Source: Gemmatimonadota bacterium (GTDB lineage: Bacteria > Gemmatimonadota > Gemmatimonadetes > Longimicrobiales > RSA9). Taken from it: a stretch of DNA of 26,219 bases. This document shows, in pieces, positions 1 to 7,116 of the stretch. The position numbers were made by a program, and so were the translations under genes. The stretch is taken from contig JADGGV010000009.1 of the NCBI GenBank assembly GCA_019689775.1, forward strand, positions 1-26,219. The letters are read 5' to 3'. Below the pieces are notes generated by a model. It searched no databases. It was not told the DNA's origin and was given only the letters and a program-made list of their open reading frames with translations. Within the stretch, counting starts at the first letter, position 1; each line of letters begins with the position of its first letter.

Positions 1-117
1 CTCGCCGCCATCGCCGTCGCGCTCGTCGAGGCCGCCCCCCTCCCCATCGACGACAACCTCCTCCTCCCGCTGGCCGGTGCCGCTATCGCCTGGCTCGCCT
101 CGGTTCTGCCGTTCTGA
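1..117 (+). CDS. C-terminal end of a probable polyprenol/diacylglycerol kinase-type membrane protein (partial)
   Basis: Frame 1 is open from the window edge to a TGA at 115-117 and gives 38 residues. The segment has the pattern VE-A-PLPIDDN-L-PLAG followed by a hydrophobic stretch. This resembles the end of SEC59/DGK1/VTE5-type lipid kinases and related CDP-diacylglycerol synthase-like membrane proteins, whose last transmembrane helices carry a conserved PxDDN motif. The residues after DDN form one membrane helix that runs almost to the stop. The 5' part lies outside the window, so neither the start nor the substrate (dolichol, phytol or diacylglycerol) can be judged. The family assignment rests on this one motif and is moderately sure. 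Confidence 0.6.
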   Translation, partial: LAAIAVALVEAAPLPIDDNLLLPLAGAAIAWLASVLPF

Positions 118-160
118 TTTGCCCGCCGTTTCCCCGGAATTGCGCGCGCCCTGCCGGGTG

Positions 161-226
161 GACAGCGCTGTGATCGCAAGGCCTCCGATACTTTTTCGTC
201 AAACAAAATTTTCCTTGACAGCGCTG
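161..226. promoter_or_regulatory. Pair of identical 10-bp sites (possible operators) at the cold-shock promoter
   Basis: The 10-mer GACAGCGCTG occurs at 161-170 and again at 217-226. Its core CAGCGCTG is a perfect 8-bp palindrome. The downstream copy overlaps the last four bases of the -35 hexamer (215-220) and the first six bases of the spacer. The upstream copy lies 56 bp away. This placement would suit a dimeric regulator, but no regulator is known here, so the function is inference. Confidence 0.35.
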
Positions 227-244
227 GAAAACCTCCCGTAGCTT
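191..244 (+). promoter_or_regulatory. Sigma-70-type promoter of the cold-shock gene
   Basis: A perfect TTGACA -35 lies at 215-220. An 18-bp spacer leads to TAGCTT at 239-244, which fits the TAnnnT pattern of a -10. The 24 bases before the -35 (191-214) are strikingly A/T-rich for this genome and look like an UP element. The predicted start near 251 would leave a 5' leader of about 43 nt before the ATG at 294. Confidence 0.65.
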
Positions 245-293
245 CGGCTGAGCGGTAACGCTGTGCGCCCACCCTTCGTAGGAGGCAGCTCCG

Positions 294-494
294 ATGGCCA
301 GAGGCAGGATCAAGTGGTTCAATGATGCCAAGGGGTATGGCTTCATTGAGCAGCCCGACGGAGAGGACGTCTTCGTCCACTTCTCGGCGATCAACATGGA
401 GGGGTTCAAGACGCTCGCCGAGGGCGAAGAGGTCGAGTTCGAGGTTCGCCAGACGGAGAAGGGTCTACAGGCGGCGAACGTCACGAGGGTGTGA
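294..494 (+). CDS. Cold-shock domain protein (CspA family)
   Basis: This 66-residue protein is one complete cold-shock OB-fold, the usual length for the family. It binds single-stranded RNA and DNA in the cytoplasm and acts as an RNA chaperone. The RNP1 motif KGYGFI is at residues 13-18, the RNP2 motif VFVHF at 26-30, and the N-terminal (I/V)KWFN signature is present. The ATG at 294 is preceded by TAGGAGG at 279-285, a near-perfect ribosome binding site 8 nt upstream. The gene has its own strong promoter and a strong terminator, so it is probably monocistronic. Bacteria often carry several csp paralogs and the sequence does not show which one this is, so no gene letter is given. Family assignment is very sure; cold induction is not shown. 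Confidence 0.95.
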   Translation: MARGRIKWFNDAKGYGFIEQPDGEDVFVHFSAINMEGFKTLAEGEEVEFEVRQTEKGLQAANVTRV

Positions 495-520
495 GCCTCT
501 GGTCGGTGGGAGGCAGGTGG

Positions 521-556
521 GCGCCCCGGCGGAGTGATGCCGGGGCGCTTTCGTTT
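521..556 (+). terminator. Intrinsic terminator of the cold-shock gene
   Basis: A perfect 10-bp stem is formed by GCGCCCCGGC (521-530) and GCCGGGGCGC (539-548) with an 8-nt loop. It is followed by TTTCGTTT (549-556). It starts 26 nt after the csp stop codon. Confidence 0.85.
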
Positions 557-612
557 GCCCGGGAGGCGCGTTCGGGGTGCACGCGTTAGCTTCTCCCGGG
601 TATCATCGTCTG

Positions 613-716
613 GTCCGGCCAATCTGTTCGCCGTTCCCGCTCCCGCTGTCGCTCCCGCTCCCGCTGCTGGCCGTTCGGGTGGGGCTGCGGGGGCGGAAGC
701 GACACGGATCCGGCGG
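613..716. repeat. Hairpin-forming intergenic repeat, copy 1 (upstream of polA)
   Basis: The element begins GTCCGGCCAA (613-622), continues with a run of TTCCCGCTCCCGCT-type pyrimidine-rich sequence, and ends with a purine-rich complement (GGGGGCGGAAGCGACAC) and ACGGATCC-GCGG (704-716). The two halves can pair into a long imperfect hairpin. Copy 2 is at 4915-5024 and shares both ends and the order of the blocks. A TATCAT hexamer at 601-606, just before the element, is a good -10 match and might serve polA, but no convincing -35 is seen. Confidence 0.5.
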
Positions 717-757
717 ACTTCGTCTCAGAGCCGAACGCGGATCGAGGAACCCCCGAC

Positions 758-3514
758 ATGGTCGAAAAGCCGGAAAAGACGCGCCCCCGCCTGTTCCTGA
801 TCGACGGGTACGCGCTGATCTACCGATCGTTCTTCGCGATGATCAGCCGGCCGCTGACGTCGTCGCGGGGGGAGAACACGTCGGCGGCGTGGGGTGTGAC
901 GAAGTTCCTGCTGCGGATCCTGGAGGAGCACGAGCCGGACTATCTGGGCGTCGTGCTGGACGCGGGGACGAGTCAGCGGACGGAGCGGTACCCGGCGTAC
1001 AAGGCGACGCGGGAGAAGATGCCGGACGAGCTGCGCGCGTCGCTGCCGCGGATCCGGGAGCTGATCGAGGCGTTCCGGATCCCGGTGCTGGAGCTGCCGG
1101 GGTACGAGGCGGACGATGTGATCGGCACGCTGGCGGTGCGGGCGGCTCGGGCGGGCATCGAGGCGGTGATCGTGTCGGGGGACAAGGACTTCTATCAGCT
1201 CCTCCAGGATGGTGTCTGTCTGCTGAACCCGGGGCGCGGCGGCCCGGCGGGGGTGGAGGAGGAGTGGGTGGACCTGCGCAACGCGGCGGACCGGCTGGGT
1301 GTGGCGCCGGAGCGGGTGCGGGACTACCTGGCGCTGATCGGCGATGCGTCGGACAACGTCCCGGGCGCGAAGGGGATCGGGCCGAAGACGGCGATCCAAC
1401 TGATCGAGCAGTTCGGCCCGGTCGAGGAGATCCTGGCGCACGTGGGCGACGTCGCGAACAAGCGGGCGCGGGAGGCGCTGGAGCAGCATCGGGCGGACGT
1501 GCTGCTGTCGAAGGAGCTGGTGACGATCGATACGGACCTGGCCGTCGAGCTGAACCTGGACGTGCTGCGGGTGAAGGAGCCGGACCGGGAGCGGCTGAGG
1601 GACGTGTTCCTGGAGCTGGAGTTCCACTCGCTGGTGCGGGACTACGCGGCGCCGAAAGAGGCGAAGCGGACGCTGGAGTGCGCCTACACGCTGGTGCAGG
1701 CGCCGGAGGCGGTCGTCGAGCTCGTCGACCGGATCCGCGAGCAGGGCTTCGTGTCACTCGACACGGAGACGACGAACGTCGATCCGATGCGCGCGGAGCT
1801 GGTGGGCCTCTCGCTCACGCTCGCGCCCGGCGAGTCGTACTACCTGCCGCTCGCGCATCGCGCCCCGGCGCGGCTGGACCTGGACGGCGAGGCGGCGCCG
1901 GTGGTGAACCTGCCGCCGCTCGACTCCCTCGAGATGTTCCCGCTCGTGCAGATGCTGGAGGACGACGCGGTCGAGAAGATCGGGCAGAACCTGAAGTACG
2001 ACCTGCTCGTGCTGCGGCGCGCCGGCGTGGAGCTGCGCGGCATCGCGTTCGACACGATGGTGGCCTCCTACGTGATCGAGCCGGGGCGCCGCGAGCACAA
2101 CCTGGATGCGCTGGCGCTCCAGTACCTCGACCACCGGACGACGACGTACGAGGAGCTTTGCGGGAAGGGGAAGGACGAGATCCCGTTCGCGGAGGTGCCG
2201 CTCGAGCGTGCGCGCGACTACTGCTGCGAGGACTCGGACGTGGCGCTGCGGCTCGAGGCGATCTTCCGGGACGAGCTCGAGAAGCTGGGCCTGATGGAGC
2301 TGTACCGGACGATCGAGATGCCGCTCCTTCCCGTGCTGGCGGACATGGAGTGGGCCGGGATCCGGATCGACCCGGGGTTCTTCGCGGCGCTCGCGAAGAA
2401 GCTGACGCGGGAGCTGGGGCTGATCCAGGAGGAGATCTACAAGGTCGCCGGCACGGAGTTCAACATCAACTCGACGCCGCAACTTCGGCAGATCCTCTTC
2501 GAGAAGCTCGGGTTGCCGGTGCTGAAGCGGACCAAGACCGGCCCGTCCACGGACGTGTCGGTGCTCGAGGAGCTGGCGGCGCAGGGGCATGCGTTGCCGC
2601 GGCTGCTCATCGAGTACCGGCAACTGGACAAGCTGAAGGGCACGTACGTCGACGCGCTGCCGCTCGCGGTCAACCCGGGGACCGGTCGGATCCACACGAG
2701 CTTCAGCCAGACGGTCGCGGCGACGGGTCGGCTCAGCTCGAGCGACCCGAACCTCCAGAACATCCCGATCCGCACCGAGATCGGCGCCGAGATCCGCAAG
2801 GGCTTCATCCCGGCGGACGGCCACGTCTTCCTCGCCGCCGACTACTCGCAGATCGAGCTGCGCATCCTCGCGCACCTGTCCGGCGACCCGGCGTTCGTCA
2901 CCGCGTTCCGCAACGGCGAGGACATCCACCGGCAGACGGCGGCGATCGTCTTCGACGTCCCGGTGGAGCAGGTCACGCCCCAGATGCGCAACGCCGCCAA
3001 GACGATCAACTTCGCGACGATCTACGGGATCGGGCCGTTCGCGCTCGCGCAGCGTCTCGGGACGTCCGTCGCCGACGCGCGGAAGTTCATCGACCAGTAC
3101 TTCCAGCGATTCCCGGGCGTGCGCCGCTACCTCGACGAGCAGATCGAGCACGCGCGGGTGCACGGCTACGTCGAGACGCTGAGCGGCCGGCGCCGCTACA
3201 TCCCGGAGATCCACGCCCGCAACTTCAGCGTCCGCCAGTTCGGCGAGCGGGCGGCCACGAACGCGCCGGTGCAGGGGACCGCGGCCGACATCATCAAGAT
3301 CGCGATGATCGACATCCACCGGGAGCTCGCACGTCGGGGCGCGAAGACCCGTATGCTCCTCCAGGTGCACGACGAACTCGTCTTCGAGGTGCCGTTCGCC
3401 GAGGTCGAGGAGATGCGCGACCTCGTGAAGCAACGGATGGAGGGCGCATTCGCGCTCGAGGTCCCGCTGGAGGTCGCCACCGGGATCGGCGAGAACTGGT
3501 ACGAGTGCAAGTGA
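758..3514 (+). CDS. polA: DNA polymerase I
   Basis: This 918-residue protein has all three Pol I domains in order. It fills gaps and removes RNA primers during replication and repair. The N-terminal 5'-3' exonuclease (about 1-290) shows LFLIDGYALIYRSFF, GYEADDVIG, SGDKDF and the helix-hairpin-helix GIGPKTA. The proofreading 3'-5' exonuclease (about 320-500) keeps D335/E337 of Exo I, N411 and D415 of Exo II, and Y488 and D492 of Exo III, so it is predicted active, unlike Taq-type enzymes. The polymerase domain has motif A (DYSQIELR, D695), the O-helix RNAAK-INF-IYG, and motif C VHDE (870-873). The O-helix has Phe at the position that discriminates against dideoxynucleotides in E. coli. The ATG at 758 follows GAGGA at 744-748. 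The length is normal and no damage is seen. Confidence 0.98.
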   Translation: MVEKPEKTRPRLFLIDGYALIYRSFFAMISRPLTSSRGENTSAAWGVTKFLLRILEEHEPDYLGVVLDAGTSQRTERYPAYKATREKMPDELRASLPRIRELIEAFRIPVLELPGYEADDVIGTLAVRAARAGIEAVIVSGDKDFYQLLQDGVCLLNPGRGGPAGVEEEWVDLRNAADRLGVAPERVRDYLALIGDASDNVPGAKGIGPKTAIQLIEQFGPVEEILAHVGDVANKRAREALEQHRADVLLSKELVTIDTDLAVELNLDVLRVKEPDRERLRDVFLELEFHSLVRDYAAPKEAKRTLECAYTLVQAPEAVVELVDRIREQGFVSLDTETTNVDPMRAELVGLSLTLAPGESYYLPLAHRAPARLDLDGEAAPVVNLPPLDSLEMFPLVQMLEDDAVEKIGQNLKYDLLVLRRAGVELRGIAFDTMVASYVIEPGRREHNLDALALQYLDHRTTTYEELCGKGKDEIPFAEVPLERARDYCCEDSDVALRLEAIFRDELEKLGLMELYRTIEMPLLPVLADMEWAGIRIDPGFFAALAKKLTRELGLIQEEIYKVAGTEFNINSTPQLRQILFEKLGLPVLKRTKTGPSTDVSVLEELAAQGHALPRLLIEYRQLDKLKGTYVDALPLAVNPGTGRIHTSFSQTVAATGRLSSSDPNLQNIPIRTEIGAEIRKGFIPADGHVFLAADYSQIELRILAHLSGDPAFVTAFRNGEDIHRQTAAIVFDVPVEQVTPQMRNAAKTINFATIYGIGPFALAQRLGTSVADARKFIDQYFQRFPGVRRYLDEQIEHARVHGYVETLSGRRRYIPEIHARNFSVRQFGERAATNAPVQGTAADIIKIAMIDIHRELARRGAKTRMLLQVHDELVFEVPFAEVEEMRDLVKQRMEGAFALEVPLEVATGIGENWYECK

Positions 3515-3640
3515 GCGCCGGCCGGCGGTCAGTTCGGGAACTTGACCGCGCATTGGCCGCGTGGCATCTAAGAGTCGAGCTCGCCCCGGGGCCGGCCGGC
3601 CCGCGGGGGCGCGTGCCCGAAAGCCGCCGAGGTGAGGGCC

Positions 3641-3802
3641 ATGAGAACCTTCCGGGTCCTCGTTCAGAGGGTCGAAGACCTGTTCTCCGCCGCGGTCAAC
3701 TGGCTCATCGGCTCGCCGGACCACTGGTGGGTGGTCGGCGTGGCGCTGCTCGTCGTTCTCTTCCTGGCGGTGAGCGTCGGCCGCAAGCAGCCGGGGATGT
3801 GA
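3641..3802 (+). CDS. Small single-pass membrane protein, 53 residues
   Basis: This short ORF runs from ATG 3641 to TGA 3800-3802. A good ribosome binding site, GAGGTGA at 3629-3635, precedes the ATG by 5 nt. Residues 1-27 form an amphipathic, charged N-terminal part (MRTFRVLVQRVEDLF, then a short helix with NWLIGSPD). Residues about 29-47 (WWVVGVALLVVLFLAVSVG) are a clear transmembrane helix, followed by a short basic tail GRKQPGM. Codon third positions are almost all G or C, as in neighbouring genes. It begins 126 nt after polA and may be co-transcribed with it. I do not recognise a family. It could be a small assembly or regulatory membrane peptide, but nothing in the sequence fixes a function. 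Confidence 0.6.
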   Translation: MRTFRVLVQRVEDLFSAAVNWLIGSPDHWWVVGVALLVVLFLAVSVGRKQPGM

Positions 3803-3818
3803 GTGCGTGTGATACACT

Positions 3819-3940
3819 GGCCCGCGGTTTGCACACGCACATGACCGGGCGGTGATGGGCTACCTACCTTCGTGGCCCCCAAGCCACACTCTCGCTCGTG
3901 CCGCCTGGGGCAGTCGCAGCCGTCCTGCGACTGCCCTTTT
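3819..3940 (+). ncRNA. Possible small structured RNA ending in an intrinsic terminator
   Basis: TGTGATACACT at 3808-3818 resembles an extended -10 (TACACT at 3813-3818), though no good -35 is visible. The following 120 nt can fold. CCGGGCGG, just after the ATGA near 3841, can pair with CCGCCTGG (3901-3908) using one G-U. GTGGC and GCCAC form a small inner hairpin around 3880-3895. The segment ends with a perfect 12-bp terminator. No coding frame is convincing. I could not match it to a known family such as 6S, SRP RNA or tmRNA. It may instead simply be the 3' end of the polA/small-ORF transcript. Confidence 0.35.
3908..3940 (+). terminator. Strong intrinsic terminator
   Basis: A perfect 12-bp stem pairs GGGCAGTCGCAG (3908-3919) with CTGCGACTGCCC (3925-3936) around a 5-nt loop, followed by TTTT. 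It closes either the polA/small-ORF transcript or the possible small RNA in front of it. Confidence 0.85.
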
Positions 3941-4113
3941 CCCCATCCAGACCCCGCCCGCGCACGGTTGCCCTCCGCGCCGTTCGGTCGAGTGGGGGAG
4001 CGGGGGGGACCCCGGCGGGCCGCGGCTGCTGCGTCGCCCGCTGACCTCGACCGGTCTCCGGCTCGACCGCCGTGCCGCCCGAGCCCTCGGCCGCTGGCCC
4101 GGCCTCGCACTCT

Positions 4114-4282
4114 CGCACACCTGCACGCTCCCGCTCTCGCGCTCGCCCGCTCGAAGGCTCTGAGGGTCGACGGCTCGACGGCTCTCGTGCGCGGTGGCTC
4201 TCCCGCTCGCCGGCTGCCCCACTCTCCCAATCCACCACTCTCCCAATCGACCACTCTCCCACTCGAGCACTCGACCATTCGA
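4114..4282. repeat. Degenerate tandem repeat with 16-bp period
   Basis: Four clear consecutive 16-mers lie at 4219-4234, 4235-4250, 4251-4266 and 4267-4282, with unit consensus CCACTCTCCCAATCGA and increasing divergence. More degenerate units in the same period (for example 4130-4145, 4146-4161 and 4194-4209) extend leftward, with one 9-nt interruption at 4210-4218. The period is not a multiple of three and no gene is present. Two related units lie at 21827-21858. Function is unknown. Confidence 0.65.
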
Positions 4283-4415
4283 CCACGCCCCCGCCCCCGG
4301 TCGCCCGGCCGCGGCCGCGGCCGGAACCGCCATGGCTGCGCCCGATCCGCGAACCCACCTTGCGCGCACGCTCAACGACGGGCGGACCAGCTCCCCGCGG
4401 TGAAGGAGGCGAGAG

Positions 4416-4790
4416 ATGAGCCGATCGGTGAACAAGGTGATCCTGGTGGGACACGCCGGCCGGGATCCGGACGTCCAGACCACGGCGTCCGGGGTGAAGG
4501 TGGCGCACCTGTCGCTTGCCACGAGCCGGCGGATTCCGCGCGAGAACGGCTACGAGGATCGCACGGAATGGCACCGGCTCACGCTGTGGGACCGGCTCGC
4601 GCAGCTCGCGGCGGACTACGTGCGGAAGGGGGATCGGCTGTACGTGGAGGGGCGGATGGAGTACGACGCGTTCGAGAAGAACGGCGTGACCATCCCGACC
4701 GCGGAGGTGCACGTCCGCGAGCTGGTGATGCTGGGCTCGGCGAACGGGAAGGCGGAGGCGGGCCCCGACGGTGGGGCGGAGGACGACTGA
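4416..4790 (+). CDS. ssb: Single-stranded DNA-binding protein
   Basis: This 124-residue protein has one OB-fold domain (about residues 3-108). It starts with the SSB signature SVNKVILVGHAGRDPDVQ, followed by TEWHRLTLW and GDRLYVEGRMEY. It coats single-stranded DNA during replication, recombination and repair. The ATG at 4416 follows AAGGAGG (4403-4409) with 6-nt spacing. The C-terminal tail is very short (about 15 residues) and acidic, ending GGAEDD. It lacks the DDDIPF-type hydrophobic tip through which housekeeping SSBs recruit partner proteins. It may therefore be a secondary SSB, or the lineage may use a different tip. It follows polA by about 900 bp but is separated from it by a terminator and the repeat tract, so it probably has its own promoter. 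Confidence 0.95.
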   Translation: MSRSVNKVILVGHAGRDPDVQTTASGVKVAHLSLATSRRIPRENGYEDRTEWHRLTLWDRLAQLAADYVRKGDRLYVEGRMEYDAFEKNGVTIPTAEVHVRELVMLGSANGKAEAGPDGGAEDD

Positions 4791-4914
4791 GCGTCCGGGC
4801 CAGGGAAGGGGGCGCGTTCGGGCGCGGCGGTCGGCGCTTCGCGGCGCGGCGGAGCGCCCAGGCCTGCCGGCACGGGTCGCCGCCGTGCCCGGATGGCGGG
4901 TCGGCTCGTATCTC

Positions 4915-5024
4915 GTCCGGCCAAGCTGCTCGTCTTTCCCGCTCCCGCTTTCGCCTCCCGCCCCCGCCGCCCTTCCCGACCGGCGGGGGCGGGAGCGAAG
5001 GCGAAAGCACAACGGATCCCGCGG
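4915..5024. repeat. Hairpin-forming intergenic repeat, copy 2 (between ssb and the outer-membrane gene)
   Basis: This is the second copy of the element at 613-716, with the same ends: GTCCGGCCAA at 4915-4924 and ACGGATCC-GCGG at 5012-5024. Its arms, 4947-4969 (GCTTTCGCCTCCCGCC...) and 4981-5008, pair over 23 bp with a single 5-nt bulge. It abuts the stop codon of the minus-strand outer-membrane gene (5026-5028), so on that transcript the hairpin follows the stop directly and may act as a terminator or 3' stabiliser. No T-run follows on either strand. Confidence 0.55.
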
Positions 5025-5025
5025 C

Positions 5026-7116
5026 TCAGAGGATGTCCCAGAGGTCGGGGCTCACGGAGATCACGAGCTGCCAGCGTCCGTCCTTCTGGAGGCCGCGGTA
5101 GAGGTCCGTGCGGAGGATGTCGTAGATCAGCCCGACGCCGAGCCCGACGCTGGTGCGCACGCCGCCCGTAGGGGCGACGTCCCACGCCGCCGGCGCGGTG
5201 GTGGCGCCGCCGAAGCCGGTCCAGGCCGCGGCGCCGAGGCCGCGCAGGCGGAGCCAAGGGCCGAGGACGGCACGGGAGGCCTCGAGGCCGAGGCGGGCGA
5301 ACTCGTCGCCGGCGAAGCGGCGCGGCGCGTAGCCCGGCAGTGTGCCGGGCCCGCCAAGGAGGAAGAGGCCCTGTGGCGGGACGGGGCCGAACGCCGCGCC
5401 GGCCTGACCGGTCAGGCGGAGCGTGGTGCCGTGGTCGGCCGAATGCGCGATGGCGCTCGCCTCGAGGAGCGAGCGTCCGAAGGCGCGACCCTCGAGCGTG
5501 GCGCCCTCGATGCTCATGCGGCCGTTCCAGGAGAGCGCGCCGTTCGTGTCGCCGGCGCGCGTGATCTCGCCGCGCGCGGACAGCAGGGTTCCGGGCTCGA
5601 TCGGGCGCACCGGGCGGAACCGGTCCGAGCCGTTCAGCAGCGGGGTCGGGTCCGCCAGCGGGGCGCTGCGCTGTTCCTCGGCCGCGAGCCGGAGCGCGCC
5701 CGACCAGGCGCCGTGGAGCCGGGAGTCGAGCCGCAGCTCGATGCCGGAGGCGTAGTACGGGTCCAGGTAGTCGGCGCCGAAGAGCGCGGCGGAGAGCGTG
5801 TTCAGGGCGCCGGGCAGCGCGGGGGCGGCGCCGAGGTCGCGGAGCGCGTGGCTGTAGCCGCCGATGCCGATCGACGCGCCCTCCCCGAGCGGCGTGCGTG
5901 CGCCGAGCGCGAGCGAGCCGATCCCGGAGGCCGTGGCCAGGCCGACGGAGCCCTCGAGCTGGACCGCGCCGCCCGGCACGTAGGCCATCCCCGCGCCGAG
6001 GAAGATCCCCTCGGCGCGGTCGTAGCGGAGCGCGGACGAGGCGCCGCCGATCCGCAGCCGGAGCTTCGGCAGGCCGCTCAGGTACCGCTGCTTGACGATC
6101 TGCATGGCCTGCTCGCGGAGCTGGGCCATCTCCGGCGGCGGCGAGAGCCCCTCCGCGTTGAGGTCGGCGTAGATGCCGTTCGGGAAGGGATACGCCTTGC
6201 GCGCCGCGGCGGGCGCGGCCTCGACGCGCGGGCCGGCGAAGAGGTCGGGCGGCAGCGGCTGGTTGAAGCGGTATTGGCCGACCCAGAAGACGCCGCGAAT
6301 GACCGCGCCGGCCGGGAAGTCCAGCTCCGGGATCTGGCGCCGGATCTCGACACGCTGCTCGTGCGGGAGCCAGTACCGGCCCTCGAAGAGGGCGTTCTCG
6401 AGGGAGATGTTGATGTAGTCGAGCCGGCGATCGACGTACGACGCCGGCGTGAACGTGAACGTCATGCGGACGATCGCGCCCGAGGACGGGTCCACGAAGA
6501 GCGAACCGATGAACCCCGGGCGGTCGAGCCGCCGCGGACGGACCGCGACCTCATAGACGCGCAGCGGCTGCGGCGTCCCGGGGATGCGGAGCGTGAGGGA
6601 ATCCGCCAGGCGGAAGTCGTAGACCCGCTCGGAGCCCGGCGCCGCCGGGTGCGGCACCGCCTGCACCTCGTCGCCATCCCCGAGACGGATCAGGTCGCCG
6701 AACTCGTCCTGGACCACGGTGAGGTGGTCGAGATGGTAGTACATCCGGTTCGGCAGCCGACTGACGTCACGCATCCCGACGATGCGCTGCTTCGTCCGGT
6801 TGGGTGCGGCCCAGTAGACGTCCAGCGCGAGTTGGTCGACCTTGACCAGCGTCCGCTCCGGCGCGCCGCGGCGGTCCAGGTAGAAGTAGACGTAGCCGTC
6901 CGCGTGGGAGTGGTAGTTGTCCAGCCCCGAGTCCGCCCGCGGCGCTTCCCGGCGGGCGCGCGCCGCCGCGACCAGCGCGAGCGCGCGCGGATCGTTCCAG
7001 CCCTCGGCCGCGGCCGGCTGCGGCGATGCCGCGGGCGGCTGCTGCGATGCCGCGGGCGCGGCGAGCGCGAGCACGACCACGAGATCGAAGGCGGCGTTAC
7101 GGAACCTCAACGTCAT
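5026..7116 (-). CDS. Outer-membrane protein with N-terminal soluble domain and Omp85-like barrel
   Basis: From ATG 7116 the product is 696 residues and starts with a signal peptide (MTLRFRNAAFDLVVVLALAA, cleavage near PAASQ). A longer frame exists upstream, but its extra 32 residues would bury the signal peptide. Residues about 60-340 form a soluble, beta-rich domain that I do not recognise. From about 370 the sequence alternates like a beta-barrel and contains GGPGTLPGYAPRRFAG. This matches the loop-6 motif of the Omp85/surface-antigen family, with Pro where the family has its near-invariant Arg ((V/L)RGY). It probably sits in the outer membrane. Whether it transports or inserts anything is unknown. 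It is transcribed alone, converging on ssb, and the hairpin repeat lies directly after its stop. Confidence 0.7.
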   Translation of the reverse strand: MTLRFRNAAFDLVVVLALAAPAASQQPPAASPQPAAAEGWNDPRALALVAAARARREAPRADSGLDNYHSHADGYVYFYLDRRGAPERTLVKVDQLALDVYWAAPNRTKQRIVGMRDVSRLPNRMYYHLDHLTVVQDEFGDLIRLGDGDEVQAVPHPAAPGSERVYDFRLADSLTLRIPGTPQPLRVYEVAVRPRRLDRPGFIGSLFVDPSSGAIVRMTFTFTPASYVDRRLDYINISLENALFEGRYWLPHEQRVEIRRQIPELDFPAGAVIRGVFWVGQYRFNQPLPPDLFAGPRVEAAPAAARKAYPFPNGIYADLNAEGLSPPPEMAQLREQAMQIVKQRYLSGLPKLRLRIGGASSALRYDRAEGIFLGAGMAYVPGGAVQLEGSVGLATASGIGSLALGARTPLGEGASIGIGGYSHALRDLGAAPALPGALNTLSAALFGADYLDPYYASGIELRLDSRLHGAWSGALRLAAEEQRSAPLADPTPLLNGSDRFRPVRPIEPGTLLSARGEITRAGDTNGALSWNGRMSIEGATLEGRAFGRSLLEASAIAHSADHGTTLRLTGQAGAAFGPVPPQGLFLLGGPGTLPGYAPRRFAGDEFARLGLEASRAVLGPWLRLRGLGAAAWTGFGGATTAPAAWDVAPTGGVRTSVGLGVGLIYDILRTDLYRGLQKDGRWQLVISVSPDLWDIL

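Larger units (their letters stand above)
3803..4113 (+). other. Non-coding stretch between the small membrane gene and the tandem repeat
   Basis: No ORF here has a ribosome binding site, a recognisable domain or consistent codon use. The left part holds the possible small RNA and its terminator (3819-3940). The part from 3941 to 4113 is GC-rich sequence in which I see no feature. Open frames on both strands here read as low-complexity Arg/Gly/Pro/Ser peptides, typical of chance frames at high GC. Confidence 0.5.

Noticed and set aside
1754..3817. A minus-strand open frame of about 690 codons opposite polA
   Set aside because: It is the antisense shadow of polA, rich in Arg/Leu/Asp/Val, with no ribosome binding site or motif.
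577..3855. A very long open frame (over 1,000 codons) overlapping polA in another frame
   Set aside because: It reads as low-complexity Arg/Gly/Ala peptide. High GC suppresses stop codons, and polA has full domain conservation in its own frame.
4114..4282. CRISPR array
   Set aside because: The units are 16 bp, directly adjacent and degenerate, with no unique spacers and no cas genes nearby.
3664..5012. Minus-strand frames with repeated Trp-Glu-Ser-Gly-type peptides in the polA-ssb interval
   Set aside because: They are translations of the 16-bp tandem repeat. The period is not a multiple of three, so the peptide pattern comes from the DNA repeat.
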